Positions 8,441-16,446 of a stretch of 33,121 nucleotides of DNA are shown one piece after another. The position numbers and the translations under genes are program-made. This DNA is from Chloroflexi bacterium TSY (GTDB lineage: Bacteria; Chloroflexota; Anaerolineae; Caldilineales; Caldilineaceae): positions 163,935 through 197,055 of the forward strand of contig JAHBNG010000012.1 in NCBI GenBank assembly GCA_019217005.1. The letters are read 5' to 3'. Under the pieces are notes generated by a model. That model was not told the origin of the DNA. It did not search any database and worked only from the letters and a program-made list of their open reading frames with translations. The first letter of the stretch is position 1; each line of letters starts with the position of its first letter.

Positions 8441-9692
8441 ATGTTAGTGACTATTCCCCCTTTGCTATCGATTGAGCGGGCTGCTCAAATCATACAACAG
8501 GATCGAGGATGGATTCCCGTAAGAGTTGAGTCCCAAAATGTGGACCATCGTATCGTTTGGATGAATGTTGGTAACTATCAATTCACTGAATCGAAATTTC
8601 GGTATTCTATTCAACGTCTGACAGCGAATGAGCATCAGCCTGATGGATTTACTACTGATATCAATTTGCTCGCATCGAATGAGTTTCTAGAAGATACACT
8701 CTATCCTTCGGGCTTTGTTTTTCATATGAGTAGATGTGGCTCTACACTGTTGGCCAAATCGCTGGCACGTGCTCCGCAGCACATTGTCATTGACGAAGGA
8801 ACGCCGTTGAATGATGGGTTATGGCATTACTTCACAAACGGTTGGCGTACACCTGTACGGGAAACCGACGAAAATTTTACTTTATTCAGAAATATGGTCC
8901 TAGCCTTAGGACGAAAGAGAACACCTTCTCATCAGACCTACTTTGTAAAATTTCGAAGTTGGAACGTGATCTTTATTGACTTTATTATGCGCGCTTTCCC
9001 TGACGTACCTTGCCTTTTTGTCTATCGTGATCCCGCGGAGGTAATCGTCTCTGCTTTCATGCGACCGGTATGGATTCTAGATTTTAAAGATCTGCTTCCA
9101 GGAGCATTCCTCACTGGTATGACATTAGAAGAAACGCAAGCGATGAGTACGTTGGAGTTTTTGACTGTTTTTTAGGGGTGGTTCAAAATTAGGTTTACAC
9201 TTTTGATATATAGACAAAAATCTATATGAGACCGTTTTCTCTCTGAGAACCGGCGAAATCAGAGAATATAAACGTTCTTTCTGTTTCTAAAAGTGTAAAC
9301 CTATCTATCCAGCTAAAATGAACCACCCCGTTTTTTATACACGGTATTTGGAATCTGCGTTGGCTGCAAGCTCCGAGCAGCTGCAGTATCTCAACTATGA
9401 GCAAATCAGGGTGGAGAACTTGACTTCTATTTTACAACTAGCCTTCAATTATTCAGTCACACCAAAGATGTTGGAGCAAATGCAAGTACAATTCTCCTTC
9501 TATTCTAAAGACGACAGTGATACACGTCGCTTTTTATCCGACAAAGAAGAAAAGCAAAACGCAATCACGCCAGAGATCCGGCAGGCTGTCAACCAAAATT
9601 TGCGTGGTTACTACGACAAGCTAAACTTATCCTCGAGGAATTTGAGCCGACAGATTTAGATATTATCAATTGCAGTTGTGAGCTGTCTGAAT
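8441..9692 (+). pseudogene. Sulfotransferase-family gene disrupted by a MITE
   Basis: The first part (8441-9175) encodes a PAPS-dependent sulfotransferase-like fold: the 5-prime phosphosulfate loop HMSRCGSTLLAKSLA is near residues 95-109 and the 3-prime phosphate motif VYRDPAEVIVSAF near 194-206. The frame is stopped at TAG 9173-9175, formed by the target site plus the first G of a 155-bp element. Removing 9175-9337 (element and one target copy) joins LTVF to YTRYLESALAASSEQLQYLNYEQ in frame and yields about 351 residues. A second lesion is likely near 9622, because a one-base shift gives LILEEFEPTDLDII and a later stop around 9692-9694 instead of the odd SSRNLSRQI end at 9659. The ATG 8441 has AAGGA upstream. 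Non-functional unless the N-terminal 244 residues alone retain activity. Confidence 0.87.
9167..9337. mobile_element. 155-bp MITE with 8-bp target duplication, inserted in the sulfotransferase gene
   Basis: The element is 9175-9329, flanked by exact GTTTTTTA copies at 9167-9174 and 9330-9337. The ends are GGGGTGGTTCA and TGAACCACCCC. A second inverted pair, TAGGTTTACACTTTT and AAAAGTGTAAACCTA, lies four bases in from the left outer repeat but 15 bases in from the right one. The decayed insertion sequence at 27309-28907 has the same bipartite ends with the same 4 and 15 base spacings, so this element is probably mobilised by that transposase family. It has no coding capacity. Confidence 0.92.
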
Positions 9693-9713
9693 AAAAAAGA
9701 GGAGAATTGCTTA

Positions 9714-10056
9714 ATGGGTTTCCTAACACCTTTTATCATTGGCTTTATTGCTGGTGGCTTTGCTATGTGGCAAAGAGGTCGTCGCAAACAACAAGCATCC
9801 GAGGTAGCACGAGCGGAAGAAGCAGAAATCATTGCTATCGAAGAAGCATTCGATGATCTCACAGCAATTCATGGTATTGGCCCTATCTACGCCGAACGGC
9901 TCAATGCAGCTGGCATTCAGAGCCTTTGCACAATTGGCTGAATTGACCCCAGAACGGGTTACTGAAATCGTCGCCCAGGGCAACATTGACAGGCTGATTA
10001 ATACACACGATTGGATTGCGCAAGCGCAAGGATTCGCGGGTACGATGACTGAGTAA
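9714..10056 (+). pseudogene. Membrane-anchored helix-hairpin-helix protein, frameshifted
   Basis: The start ATG 9714 is set by a strong AGAGGAGA site eight bases upstream. The N-terminus MGFLTPFIIGFIAGGFAMW is one TM helix followed by basic RGRRKQQ, a charged helix, and a helix-hairpin-helix unit, DDLTAIHGIGPIYAERLNAAGIQ. The frame then breaks: in the zero frame it ends at a TGA near 9940, but after dropping one base in CAGAGCC (about 9918-9924) it reads AFAQLAELTPERVTEIV, the expected second half of this fold, and continues to TAA 10056 (about 114 residues in all). Such HHH units in small proteins usually bind DNA non-specifically or mediate protein contacts. A sequencing error, a real mutation or a programmed shift would all look the same here. 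Confidence 0.75.
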
Positions 10057-10140
10057 TTCAGGTTGGCTTTTTGCAACGAATCGACTATCATACCATTCAC
10101 AAAGCAGTATCAACTATCTGATGCAAAAGGAGAAATTTTC

Positions 10141-10545
10141 ATGCAAAATCTTGAAACCATTAAAGACAGAAGCCAGGAAACTCTTAACAATTTAATGGAA
10201 CGAACTCGACAGCGGCCAAGTACGATAAAAACGGTGGGTGTCACGACGGCGACGGCGGTGGTTGGGGCCGTCGCGCTTTCAGTGGTTGCCAAAGGTGTAT
10301 GGGTCATTGTTGGTACACTTGCAGCTCCACCGGTTGCAATGACTGTAGGCGCGATTAGCGGCGGTGCATTAGGTTGGAACTTTATGAGGAGGCCTACTCA
10401 GTCCAGCACTGAGGGAGAACCCTCCAAAATGGATGCGCCTGAAGAAGATGCAGTGCTATCTCGTGGCTCTACGGACGACAGTGCAACAGCTAAAACAGCA
10501 ACAGAAGTAGACGAGTCGGCAGAGTTGGGAGATGAATCTAGCTAA
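10141..10545 (+). CDS. Small glycine-rich membrane protein of unknown function
   Basis: 134 residues from ATG 10141, with AAGGAG eight to ten bases upstream; the frame is open to 10063 but lacks a site there. A basic amphipathic N-terminus (about 1-34) is followed by two hydrophobic Gly/Ala-rich stretches (about 36-60 and 63-83) able to form a helical hairpin, then an acidic, Ser/Thr-rich tail of about 50 residues. No family recognised. The stop codon TAA (10543-10545) is at the very edge of repeat element B1. Co-directional with the genes on both sides. Confidence 0.72.
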   Translation: MQNLETIKDRSQETLNNLMERTRQRPSTIKTVGVTTATAVVGAVALSVVAKGVWVIVGTLAAPPVAMTVGAISGGALGWNFMRRPTQSSTEGEPSKMDAPEEDAVLSRGSTDDSATAKTATEVDESAELGDESS

Positions 10546-10651
10546 GGCTTTTTCAACAATTAAGACCCCTAATTTGATATGGAAAAGCTCAAGCCATTCC
10601 AGAGAACTCGACTTGGTAAATCAGGGATATATTTCTCTGGAATGGCCTAAT
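10543..10651. mobile_element. B-family inverted-repeat element, copy B1
   Basis: About 108 bases from TAAGGCTTTTTCAACAATTA to CTCTGGAATGGCCTAATA. It shares nearly the whole sequence with copies at 14608-14714 and 24972-25080. The outer 30-odd bases at each end are imperfect inverted repeats (TTAAGGC..TTCCAAA..AATCCCTAATTTG against TTAGGCCATTCCAAAG..AAATCCCTGATTTG in copy B3), and an inner pair, GCCATTCCAGAGAA and TTTCTCTGGAATGGC, gives an alternative hairpin. TA dinucleotides border all copies, as expected for Tc1/IS630-type elements. Non-coding. Confidence 0.82.
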
Positions 10652-10833
10652 ACCAATTGCGGTTGTGGAGACCATGAATATGTTTCTTAATTTCAGATGA
10701 TGAAAAGAGATACATATTTATGGTTTCTACAGAGCCTATACTGTGGTTGTGATGAAAACAAGGTTTTTCCGGCAGCTCGACCAGGTAAAGCAAAACCATG
10801 TTTTCATACAGAGCTCAGTTTGAAGGTATAATA

Positions 10834-11325
10834 ATGGAGTGGTTAGACACAATTCTAAGCGGCCAATTTTCTACACCGTTGGACACCCTTACGACAAGCC
10901 TCATTGTCGCTGTGGCCGCAGGCCTAATTTGGGGGGCTTCCCGATACGTATCACAATTTATCACCCATTATTTTCCTACATGGAGCGGTATTGGCGAAGT
11001 GCTTTTCCAGGGGCTTATTTTTGCGGGGGGATTTTCTCTTGTGAGCCAACTTGTTGGTTTTGGTGCGGCCACGATACTTTTGGTCATCACAGCGATCATT
11101 TGGTGTGGTACAGTCGTGCGGGAAACGTACCTGCTCACAGTCGATAACGTAGTTGAGGATGGTGCTATTGATCTTCTTCCAACGCAAGTGGAACCGACAT
11201 CACAAGTGGAGCGACCATCTGTGCCGATAACTTATTCCTCAGAGAGGGTAGAGCAACCAGTTGTGCCGACTCGCCGGTTAACCAGACGTTCCACGTTAGG
11301 CAAACAGACCATTCGCTCGTTTTAA
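10834..11325 (+). CDS. Small multi-spanning membrane protein of unknown function
   Basis: 163 residues from ATG 10834, chosen for GAAGG about ten bases upstream; an in-frame ATG at 10798 has no such site. It has two to three TM segments (about 18-38, 50-73 and 75-95 by eye), a short acidic stretch and a Pro/Val/Arg-rich cytoplasmic-type tail ending in RRLTRRSTLGKQTIRSF. No family recognised. It ends five bases before the next gene, so the pair is almost certainly co-transcribed, and both belong with the downstream ABC exporter. Confidence 0.72.
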   Translation: MEWLDTILSGQFSTPLDTLTTSLIVAVAAGLIWGASRYVSQFITHYFPTWSGIGEVLFQGLIFAGGFSLVSQLVGFGAATILLVITAIIWCGTVVRETYLLTVDNVVEDGAIDLLPTQVEPTSQVERPSVPITYSSERVEQPVVPTRRLTRRSTLGKQTIRSF

Positions 11326-11330
11326 TAGTA

Positions 11331-12050
11331 ATGGCTCATCTAAATCAAGCAGAAGAGTTGCTCATGTTTCTACTATTGCCACTTCTTATCATTTTCTTGA
11401 CGATTGGTGTTATCTTGCGTTCACGGCATACAGCGAAACAGAAACAAAAACACATTCGGGAGCTGCGTGCATGGTCAACACAAAGTAAAACATTAGATCC
11501 AGTATCGCAGCAATGGATCCAACAGCTATCTAACTCTGAGTCCGAGGTGCTTCTGGATTTGCTTAATGGCTATTGCGCCAGTCTTAATTGGGAGCTTGGC
11601 TGGCTTTTTACATCACAGATTGACAGGGCACCTGCCCTGAAAGCGGCTCTAGAAGAAAGTGTCAGTGTGTATGCACGTGCTATTTTGTTGTCACTTCAGA
11701 TGGAAGACGATGTACGCGCGTATCATGCTTATTTAGCTTTCGAAAAGAAGCCCAACGCTCGCAAACAGCGTGCGTTGGTGCAACAGCTTTATCGGAAACT
11801 AAACAATCAGAATTTTATGCAACCAACCAGAGGATTTTTCCGGAGATTTTCACGCAGGGGCGCAACGCATAAAGAACAAATCACAGCAATTCAGCGGGCT
11901 TTCGAGCGTGATCCGGCGTTCACGATGGCAGCATTGCAAGAAATCCTCATTTCTGAAGGAACGAGTGCCATACGAAATGAGAGCCAGGGGGTATCGTCCT
12001 CCGCGATGGCAGCACCTGCAACCTTTGGTCATTCTCTGATGTCGGGATAA
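11331..12050 (+). CDS. Membrane-anchored helical protein of unknown function (paralogue of the 2741 gene)
   Basis: 239 residues with one TM segment (about 10-30), a basic stop-transfer stretch (RSRHTAKQKQK) and a helical cytoplasmic-type domain. YHAYLAF (131-137) and QQLYRKL (151-157) match YHLYAAY and QQLYAKL of the 2741-3592 product, with the same spacing. A second possible start, ATG 11364, has AGAAGAG upstream and would begin directly with the TM helix; no site precedes 11331. Having two divergent copies in neighbouring gene sets suggests a duplicated membrane module. The gene starts five bases after the previous stop and ends 45 bases before the ABC exporter. Confidence 0.75.
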   Translation: MAHLNQAEELLMFLLLPLLIIFLTIGVILRSRHTAKQKQKHIRELRAWSTQSKTLDPVSQQWIQQLSNSESEVLLDLLNGYCASLNWELGWLFTSQIDRAPALKAALEESVSVYARAILLSLQMEDDVRAYHAYLAFEKKPNARKQRALVQQLYRKLNNQNFMQPTRGFFRRFSRRGATHKEQITAIQRAFERDPAFTMAALQEILISEGTSAIRNESQGVSSSAMAAPATFGHSLMSG

Positions 12051-12095
12051 GTTTGATAGGTTGTATTTCCGCAATATGTTGAGAACGATGATACC

Positions 12096-14387
12096 GTGAC
12101 AGAAGCAAACGAAATAAATCCAAAGCCCCTCACCGTTTTGGGTGGCATTTACTATATTTTGCAGCAGTGGCGACCCTATTGGCGACAGGGTCTTGTTATT
12201 GTTCTCAGTCTGCTCGCGCATGAACTTTTTCGAACTTATTTTGCTTTGCAGTTAAAGAGAATGATTGATAGTCTGCAGATGTTGGGCCAGGTTGTCAACC
12301 TCACGTCTATCCTGAGCGTACTCGTGATCGGATTTTTCCTGGCATTAGGGGTCCGGCTACAGGGTGAATGTCTGAATGCCCAGATTGGTATCAAAATCCT
12401 CAATCAGCTGCGGCTTACGATGTTCGTACACTTGCAAAGGCTATCACAGAGCTATTATACACACACATCAAGTAGTGATATTCTGGCTCGCTTTTCGAAT
12501 GATTTAACCGCTGTGGAAAAAGTTGTGACTGTCAAGCTACGTGACGGGGTACTTGATTTGGTCTTATTGTTGTTGAATGTGCCTGTGTTGTTCTACATTG
12601 ATTGGCGGTTGGGATTGGTCCCGCTTCTGAATTTATTAATCCTGTCGGTCGTGGTTGGCTACCTAATCCCCAAAGCAACCCAGGCTGGCTATGTGCTCAA
12701 AACTGCCGAGGCACAACTGACTGGTGACTTACAAGAAAACATTCAGGCCCAAGCACTCATTCGCGTCTTTGGCTTTGAATCAATGATGCTCTCACGCTTT
12801 CAGCAGCAAATCTCTACAGTGGAAAAATTGGGCATTCGTGGTATATTGTTGGGTACTCTCGTTTCGCTTTCTGCCCGGTCGATTGTCTTATTTTCGCGGG
12901 TCGTCGCAGTGGGGATAGGTATCTTTCTGGTGACAGGCGGCGGCATGACAATTGGTGACTTTGTCGCTTTCTTTAATCTACTGACTCTGGCAAACAATGC
13001 GATTGATGATCTAAATTGGACCGTATTGCCTGACTTCATTGTGGCGACAGGCGGCATTCAACGCATAAAAGAATTTTTAGCAGAAGCCCCCGAAAGCGTC
13101 GAACGTGCTGATGCTATTTCGATACCACCTGTACAACGTCAGATTAAGCTACAAAATGTCTTCTTTGGTTATACAGAGGATGTCAGTCAGTTACAAGACA
13201 TCAATCTCTTGATTCCTGCCAACAAAACCGTTGCCATTGTTGGTCCAAGCGGTTCTGGTAAAAGCACACTCTTGACATTGCTTATGCGCGGTCGCGAGGC
13301 AACTGCAGGCAACATTCTCTATGATGGTGTGGAAATCCGCAGAATCAAACGCTCATCATTGCAGCAGCAGATGGGGGTTGTTTTTCAGGAAACCTATCTG
13401 TTCAAAACAACGATTCGGGAAAACATTCGCATGGCAAAACCTTCTGCCAGCGATGCCGAGGTGGAAGAAGCAGCCAAACTCGCCGACATTCACGACTCTA
13501 TTTTGCAATTACCAAACCGATATGAAACACAGGTAGGCGAAGCAGGGAGTTGGCTTTCAGGTGGTCAACGTCAGCGGATTGCGATTGCACGCGCCATTAT
13601 TCGCAATCCAGCTGTTTTGATTCTTGATGAGGCAACATCTGCCTTGGACCCAGGAACCGAGGCAGCAATTAATGCCACGTTGCAACGGTTGGGAGGTTCA
13701 AGAATCGTCATTACCGTGACCCATCGTCTCTCGACCATTGTCCATACCGATCGTATCTTCGTCCTAAATGAAGGGCGTTTGGTAGAATCCGGTACGCACG
13801 ATATGCTGCTAGAGCGGCAGGGTTTATACGCGCAACTCTGGCACAAACAGAGTGGCTTTGAAATCAGCGATGATGGGCGAATGGCAAAAGTACACGCCAG
13901 CTATCTGCGCCAACTTCCGCTCTTCGCAACACTAGATACGGCAGTTCTCGATACCATTGCCAGTCGCTTTACGATCCAGTTTACTAATCGGGGTCAGATC
14001 ATCTTACAACAGGGCGATGTTGGCGATCGTTTCTATCTCATTGCGCGCGGCCAAGTGGAAGTATTTGTCCGCAATGCTCAAGGTGTAGAGCAAAAGATTG
14101 ATGCAAAAAGTGATGGCGACTATTTTGGCGAGACCGCCCTGGTGCAAGATGCACCCCGTAATGCCACCGTTCGCACGTTGACGGATTGTCTGCTATTAAC
14201 TTTGCCCAAACAAGCATTTTTGGCCCTACTAGATGAGCTGCCATCCCTACGCATCGCCGTCGGTATACAAATCGAGCGCACTTTGGAGAACCGGGCGCTG
14301 CATGACGTGAATGGGGGCGACCTGCAAACAAACGCAGAGATACAATCAGAAATATACAATAGAGTATCAGTAGACCGCAATCGTTAG
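12096..14387 (+). CDS. ABC exporter with C-terminal cyclic-nucleotide-binding domain
   Basis: 763 residues, GTG start. A type IV exporter membrane domain (about 30-320) is followed by a nucleotide-binding domain with Walker A GPSGSGKST (383-391), signature LSGGQ (487-491), Walker B AVLILDE (506-512, with catalytic E512) and H-loop H543; all ATPase residues are intact. The last part (about 604-740) is a Crp-type beta-roll with the phosphate-binding cassette FGETALVQDAPRNATV, in which E679 and R688, the residues that hold the cyclic phosphate and ribose in this family, are present. As a half-transporter it should act as a homodimer, moving lipids, peptides or drugs outward. The fused domain implies gating by a cyclic nucleotide or a related ligand. 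The stop lies in the left arm of the 14368-14429 hairpin. Confidence 0.92.
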   Translation: MTEANEINPKPLTVLGGIYYILQQWRPYWRQGLVIVLSLLAHELFRTYFALQLKRMIDSLQMLGQVVNLTSILSVLVIGFFLALGVRLQGECLNAQIGIKILNQLRLTMFVHLQRLSQSYYTHTSSSDILARFSNDLTAVEKVVTVKLRDGVLDLVLLLLNVPVLFYIDWRLGLVPLLNLLILSVVVGYLIPKATQAGYVLKTAEAQLTGDLQENIQAQALIRVFGFESMMLSRFQQQISTVEKLGIRGILLGTLVSLSARSIVLFSRVVAVGIGIFLVTGGGMTIGDFVAFFNLLTLANNAIDDLNWTVLPDFIVATGGIQRIKEFLAEAPESVERADAISIPPVQRQIKLQNVFFGYTEDVSQLQDINLLIPANKTVAIVGPSGSGKSTLLTLLMRGREATAGNILYDGVEIRRIKRSSLQQQMGVVFQETYLFKTTIRENIRMAKPSASDAEVEEAAKLADIHDSILQLPNRYETQVGEAGSWLSGGQRQRIAIARAIIRNPAVLILDEATSALDPGTEAAINATLQRLGGSRIVITVTHRLSTIVHTDRIFVLNEGRLVESGTHDMLLERQGLYAQLWHKQSGFEISDDGRMAKVHASYLRQLPLFATLDTAVLDTIASRFTIQFTNRGQIILQQGDVGDRFYLIARGQVEVFVRNAQGVEQKIDAKSDGDYFGETALVQDAPRNATVRTLTDCLLLTLPKQAFLALLDELPSLRIAVGIQIERTLENRALHDVNGGDLQTNAEIQSEIYNRVSVDRNR

Positions 14388-14429
14388 ATTCTTCGCTCCA
14401 CTCGAGAATGACACGATTGCGGTCTACTG
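14368..14429. terminator. Long hairpin between convergent genes
   Basis: CAGTAGACCGCAATCGT (14368-14384) pairs perfectly over 17 bases with ACGATTGCGGTCTACTG (14413-14429). Within the 28-base loop ATTCT and AGAAT can pair again. The left arm covers the ABC exporter stop codon (TAG 14385-14387 follows it directly). There is no T-run, so it may be a mobile-repeat hairpin that also ends or protects the transcript. It lies between the exporter and the convergent SDR gene. Confidence 0.6.
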
Positions 14430-14718
14430 AGTATTAGATTGATGGCAGACCGGAACAAATTGGTTCAATCGGAATTAAGCTATAGCCTTTCAGAAAAAGA
14501 TTCTCTTGTCGTTGATGGCATTTCAGCTCGTCGGCTCTCTGGTAGACCGACTGAAATGCTGACAAGCTACTGTTTCGTGTGGAAAAGCATTATCTGAACA
14601 TCTATGCTTAGGCTTTACCAACAATTAAGACCTTAATTTGATATGGAAAAGCTCAAGCCATTCTAGAGAAATCGACTTGGCAAATTAGGGATTTATTTCT
14701 CTGGAACGGCCTTATCCT
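14388..14718. other. Gene-free stretch between convergent genes: hairpins and repeat
   Basis: This 331-base gap holds the right half of the long hairpin, then a second hairpin (GCATTTCAG 14518-14526 against CTGAAATGC 14551-14559, with inner CGG/CCG pairing), and repeat element B2 (14608-14714). No coding signal was seen. All of it is consistent with a landing zone for small repeats between two convergent transcription units. Confidence 0.6.
14608..14714. mobile_element. B-family inverted-repeat element, copy B2
   Basis: From TTAGGCTTTACCAACAATTA to CTCTGGAACGGCCTTAT. It is nearly identical to B1 and B3, sharing the core GATATGGAAAAGCTCAAGCC and the ATCGACTTGGCAAATTAGGG segment, with several substitutions and one single-base gap. 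It sits five bases from the stop codon of the minus-strand SDR gene. Confidence 0.82.
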
Positions 14719-15489
14719 TTATCTAACACCAAACAGGTCGAGTGATTGCCCTGTCATGTTCTTGGGCGTTTCGCATAGTAGGTAGAGGACGCTGGCTGCA
14801 ACCGATTCTGTTTCATCCATTGGTGGAATCTGATCCTGCGTCATATGAGCAGCCATAAAACGACGTTGACCTGGTGAGTCAATTAGCCCAGGTGATATGG
14901 CATTGACTCGGATGCCATGTTCAGCCGTCTGGAAGCTGGCATTTTGGGTCAGAGCAATCACAGCATGTTTGGCTTCGCTGTAACCACCAGCACCAAACGG
15001 ACCTGGTTTGCGTCCCATCAGCGACGCAATATTGATAATATCGCCATGTCCTTGTGCAATCATAGAGGGGATCGCCACTTTCATCCACAGAAAGACACTC
15101 TTCAAATTGGTGGCAATTATCTGATCCCAGACTTTCTCGGACTGCTCCCAAAGTGGCTGCAGAAAGTTGTTGTTGAGCGAGCCATCTGCATCATAGAGCT
15201 CGCTTGGGATGCCACCCGCATTGTTGATTAAAATATCCACGCGATTGAATTGATCATCGGTCTGTTGGAAAAGCCGTTCAACATCGTTTATATTGGTAAC
15301 GTCTGCCGCAATTGCCAGACTTTCTTGCCCGAGCCCCTCTATTTCTGACGATACTGCATCGATTTCCGTTTGGGTCCGTGCCGATACAACCACATCGGCT
15401 CCCTCTTTGGCCAGCGCCAGGGCGATGCTACGCCCAATGCCACGCCCACCTCCCGTGACGATAGCGGTCTTCCCTGTTAAACGGGACAT
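14719..15489 (-). CDS. SDR-family NAD(P)-dependent oxidoreductase
   Basis: 256 residues from ATG 15489, which is preceded by AAAGGAG; an upstream in-frame ATG (15513) lacks a site. Classical short-chain dehydrogenase features: TGGGRGIG (12-19) for the cofactor, NNAG (89-92), Ser156, and the catalytic YSEAK (Tyr170, Lys174). The product ends GQSLDLFGVR, replacing the more usual GGxxL(D)GG ending. It is the last gene of a minus-strand unit after a binding lipoprotein and two sugar-type permeases, 36 bases after the second permease. The likely job is oxidising or reducing the imported carbohydrate or polyol; the substrate is not readable. Confidence 0.88.
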   Translation of the reverse strand: MSRLTGKTAIVTGGGRGIGRSIALALAKEGADVVVSARTQTEIDAVSSEIEGLGQESLAIAADVTNINDVERLFQQTDDQFNRVDILINNAGGIPSELYDADGSLNNNFLQPLWEQSEKVWDQIIATNLKSVFLWMKVAIPSMIAQGHGDIINIASLMGRKPGPFGAGGYSEAKHAVIALTQNASFQTAEHGIRVNAISPGLIDSPGQRRFMAAHMTQDQIPPMDETESVAASVLYLLCETPKNMTGQSLDLFGVR

Positions 15490-15525
15490 GGTATTTCTCC
15501 TTTTTAGGTTCAAATATCCTTATTT

Positions 15526-16446
15526 TTACTCCTTCAAGCCACTGCTAGTAACGGCTTGAATGTAATATCGCTGGAACGGTAGGAGTAAGAGGATAGGTAC
15601 AATGGCCGCTAACATTGAACCGGCCAATAGCTCGTTCCACAGGGTCTGATACTGACCGATTGAATTGGAGATCTCGACCTGTACAACGCGTAACTCAGGC
15701 TGTGGCGCAACCAGCAATGGCCAGAAGAATGAATCCCACTGCGATAGGAAGAGCAACAGCGCCGCCGTAATGAGGACAGGTGTAGAGAGCGGCAGGATAA
15801 TGCGCATAAATAGACGCCCCCAAGAGGCCCCATCTACCCTGGCTGCGTCAATCAGATCTTGTGGGATCTCTTCAAAGAACTGGCGAAATAAAAAGATCAC
15901 TAGGCTATTGGCAAGACCGGGGATAATTAACCCTTGCCAAGTATTAATCCAGCCCAAGTCATTGACTAAGATAAAGCGTGGAATCGCGGTTAAGTCAATT
16001 GGAATTAGAAACGTGACTAGAATGACAAAAATAAACAGAAAGCGTTTGCCGCGGAAATCAAAGCGCGCAAAAGCAAATCCTGCCATGGCGTTACACGCCC
16101 CACCGACCAAGACAACAATTATTCCCAAAATGAAGGTGTTAAACAACGAACGACCAAAACCTCGCGCAAAAAGATTTTGGTAAGCTTCGAGCGTAAATTC
16201 CACTGGCAGAAAGGCGCGCCAGGAGAATGGATACGCGTATTGAAAAACTTTCTCGTTCGGCGTAAACGATGCGGCAATTGCCCACAGCAGCGGGACAACA
16301 ATGATCCCGGCAACGATGATCAGCAACCCGTAGATGGCGATCCGCTCTAACTGCGCTTGACGATTCCGAATTTTGGTCCTTCTTCTTGCGTCGGATCCGA
16401 TGTGCATGAATGTGCTCTGTTGTGCCATACAAATCTCTTCTATCAC
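15526..16446 (-). CDS. Carbohydrate ABC transporter permease, MalG/UgpE type
   Basis: 306 residues with six predicted TM segments after a charged N-terminus of about 35 residues. The EAA loop that docks the ATPase is at 200-220 (DAARVDGASWGRLFMRIILP), and the C-terminus RYYIQAVTSSGLKE is typical of this subfamily. The start at 16446 is supported by an ATGA overlap with the stop of the upstream permease (16443-16446). It forms the membrane channel with that permease. No ATPase gene is present in the cassette. Confidence 0.9.
   Translation of the reverse strand: MIEEICMAQQSTFMHIGSDARRRTKIRNRQAQLERIAIYGLLIIVAGIIVVPLLWAIAASFTPNEKVFQYAYPFSWRAFLPVEFTLEAYQNLFARGFGRSLFNTFILGIIVVLVGGACNAMAGFAFARFDFRGKRFLFIFVILVTFLIPIDLTAIPRFILVNDLGWINTWQGLIIPGLANSLVIFLFRQFFEEIPQDLIDAARVDGASWGRLFMRIILPLSTPVLITAALLLFLSQWDSFFWPLLVAPQPELRVVQVEISNSIGQYQTLWNELLAGSMLAAIVPILLLLPFQRYYIQAVTSSGLKE

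Noticed and set aside
9318..9659. Independent gene starting at ATG 9318
   Set aside because: The ATG lies in the right end of the MITE, and the protein continues the sulfotransferase.
9832..10056. Separate small gene beginning with ATG 9832
   Set aside because: Its first 30 codons overlap the real HHH frame and look unnatural; only its C-terminal half matches the HHH continuation, so it is the frameshifted end of the 9714 gene.
9667..10754. Recurrent short motif near AATTGCRGTTGTG (9668, 10653, about 10739)
   Set aside because: Too short and variable to call a repeat family from three occurrences.
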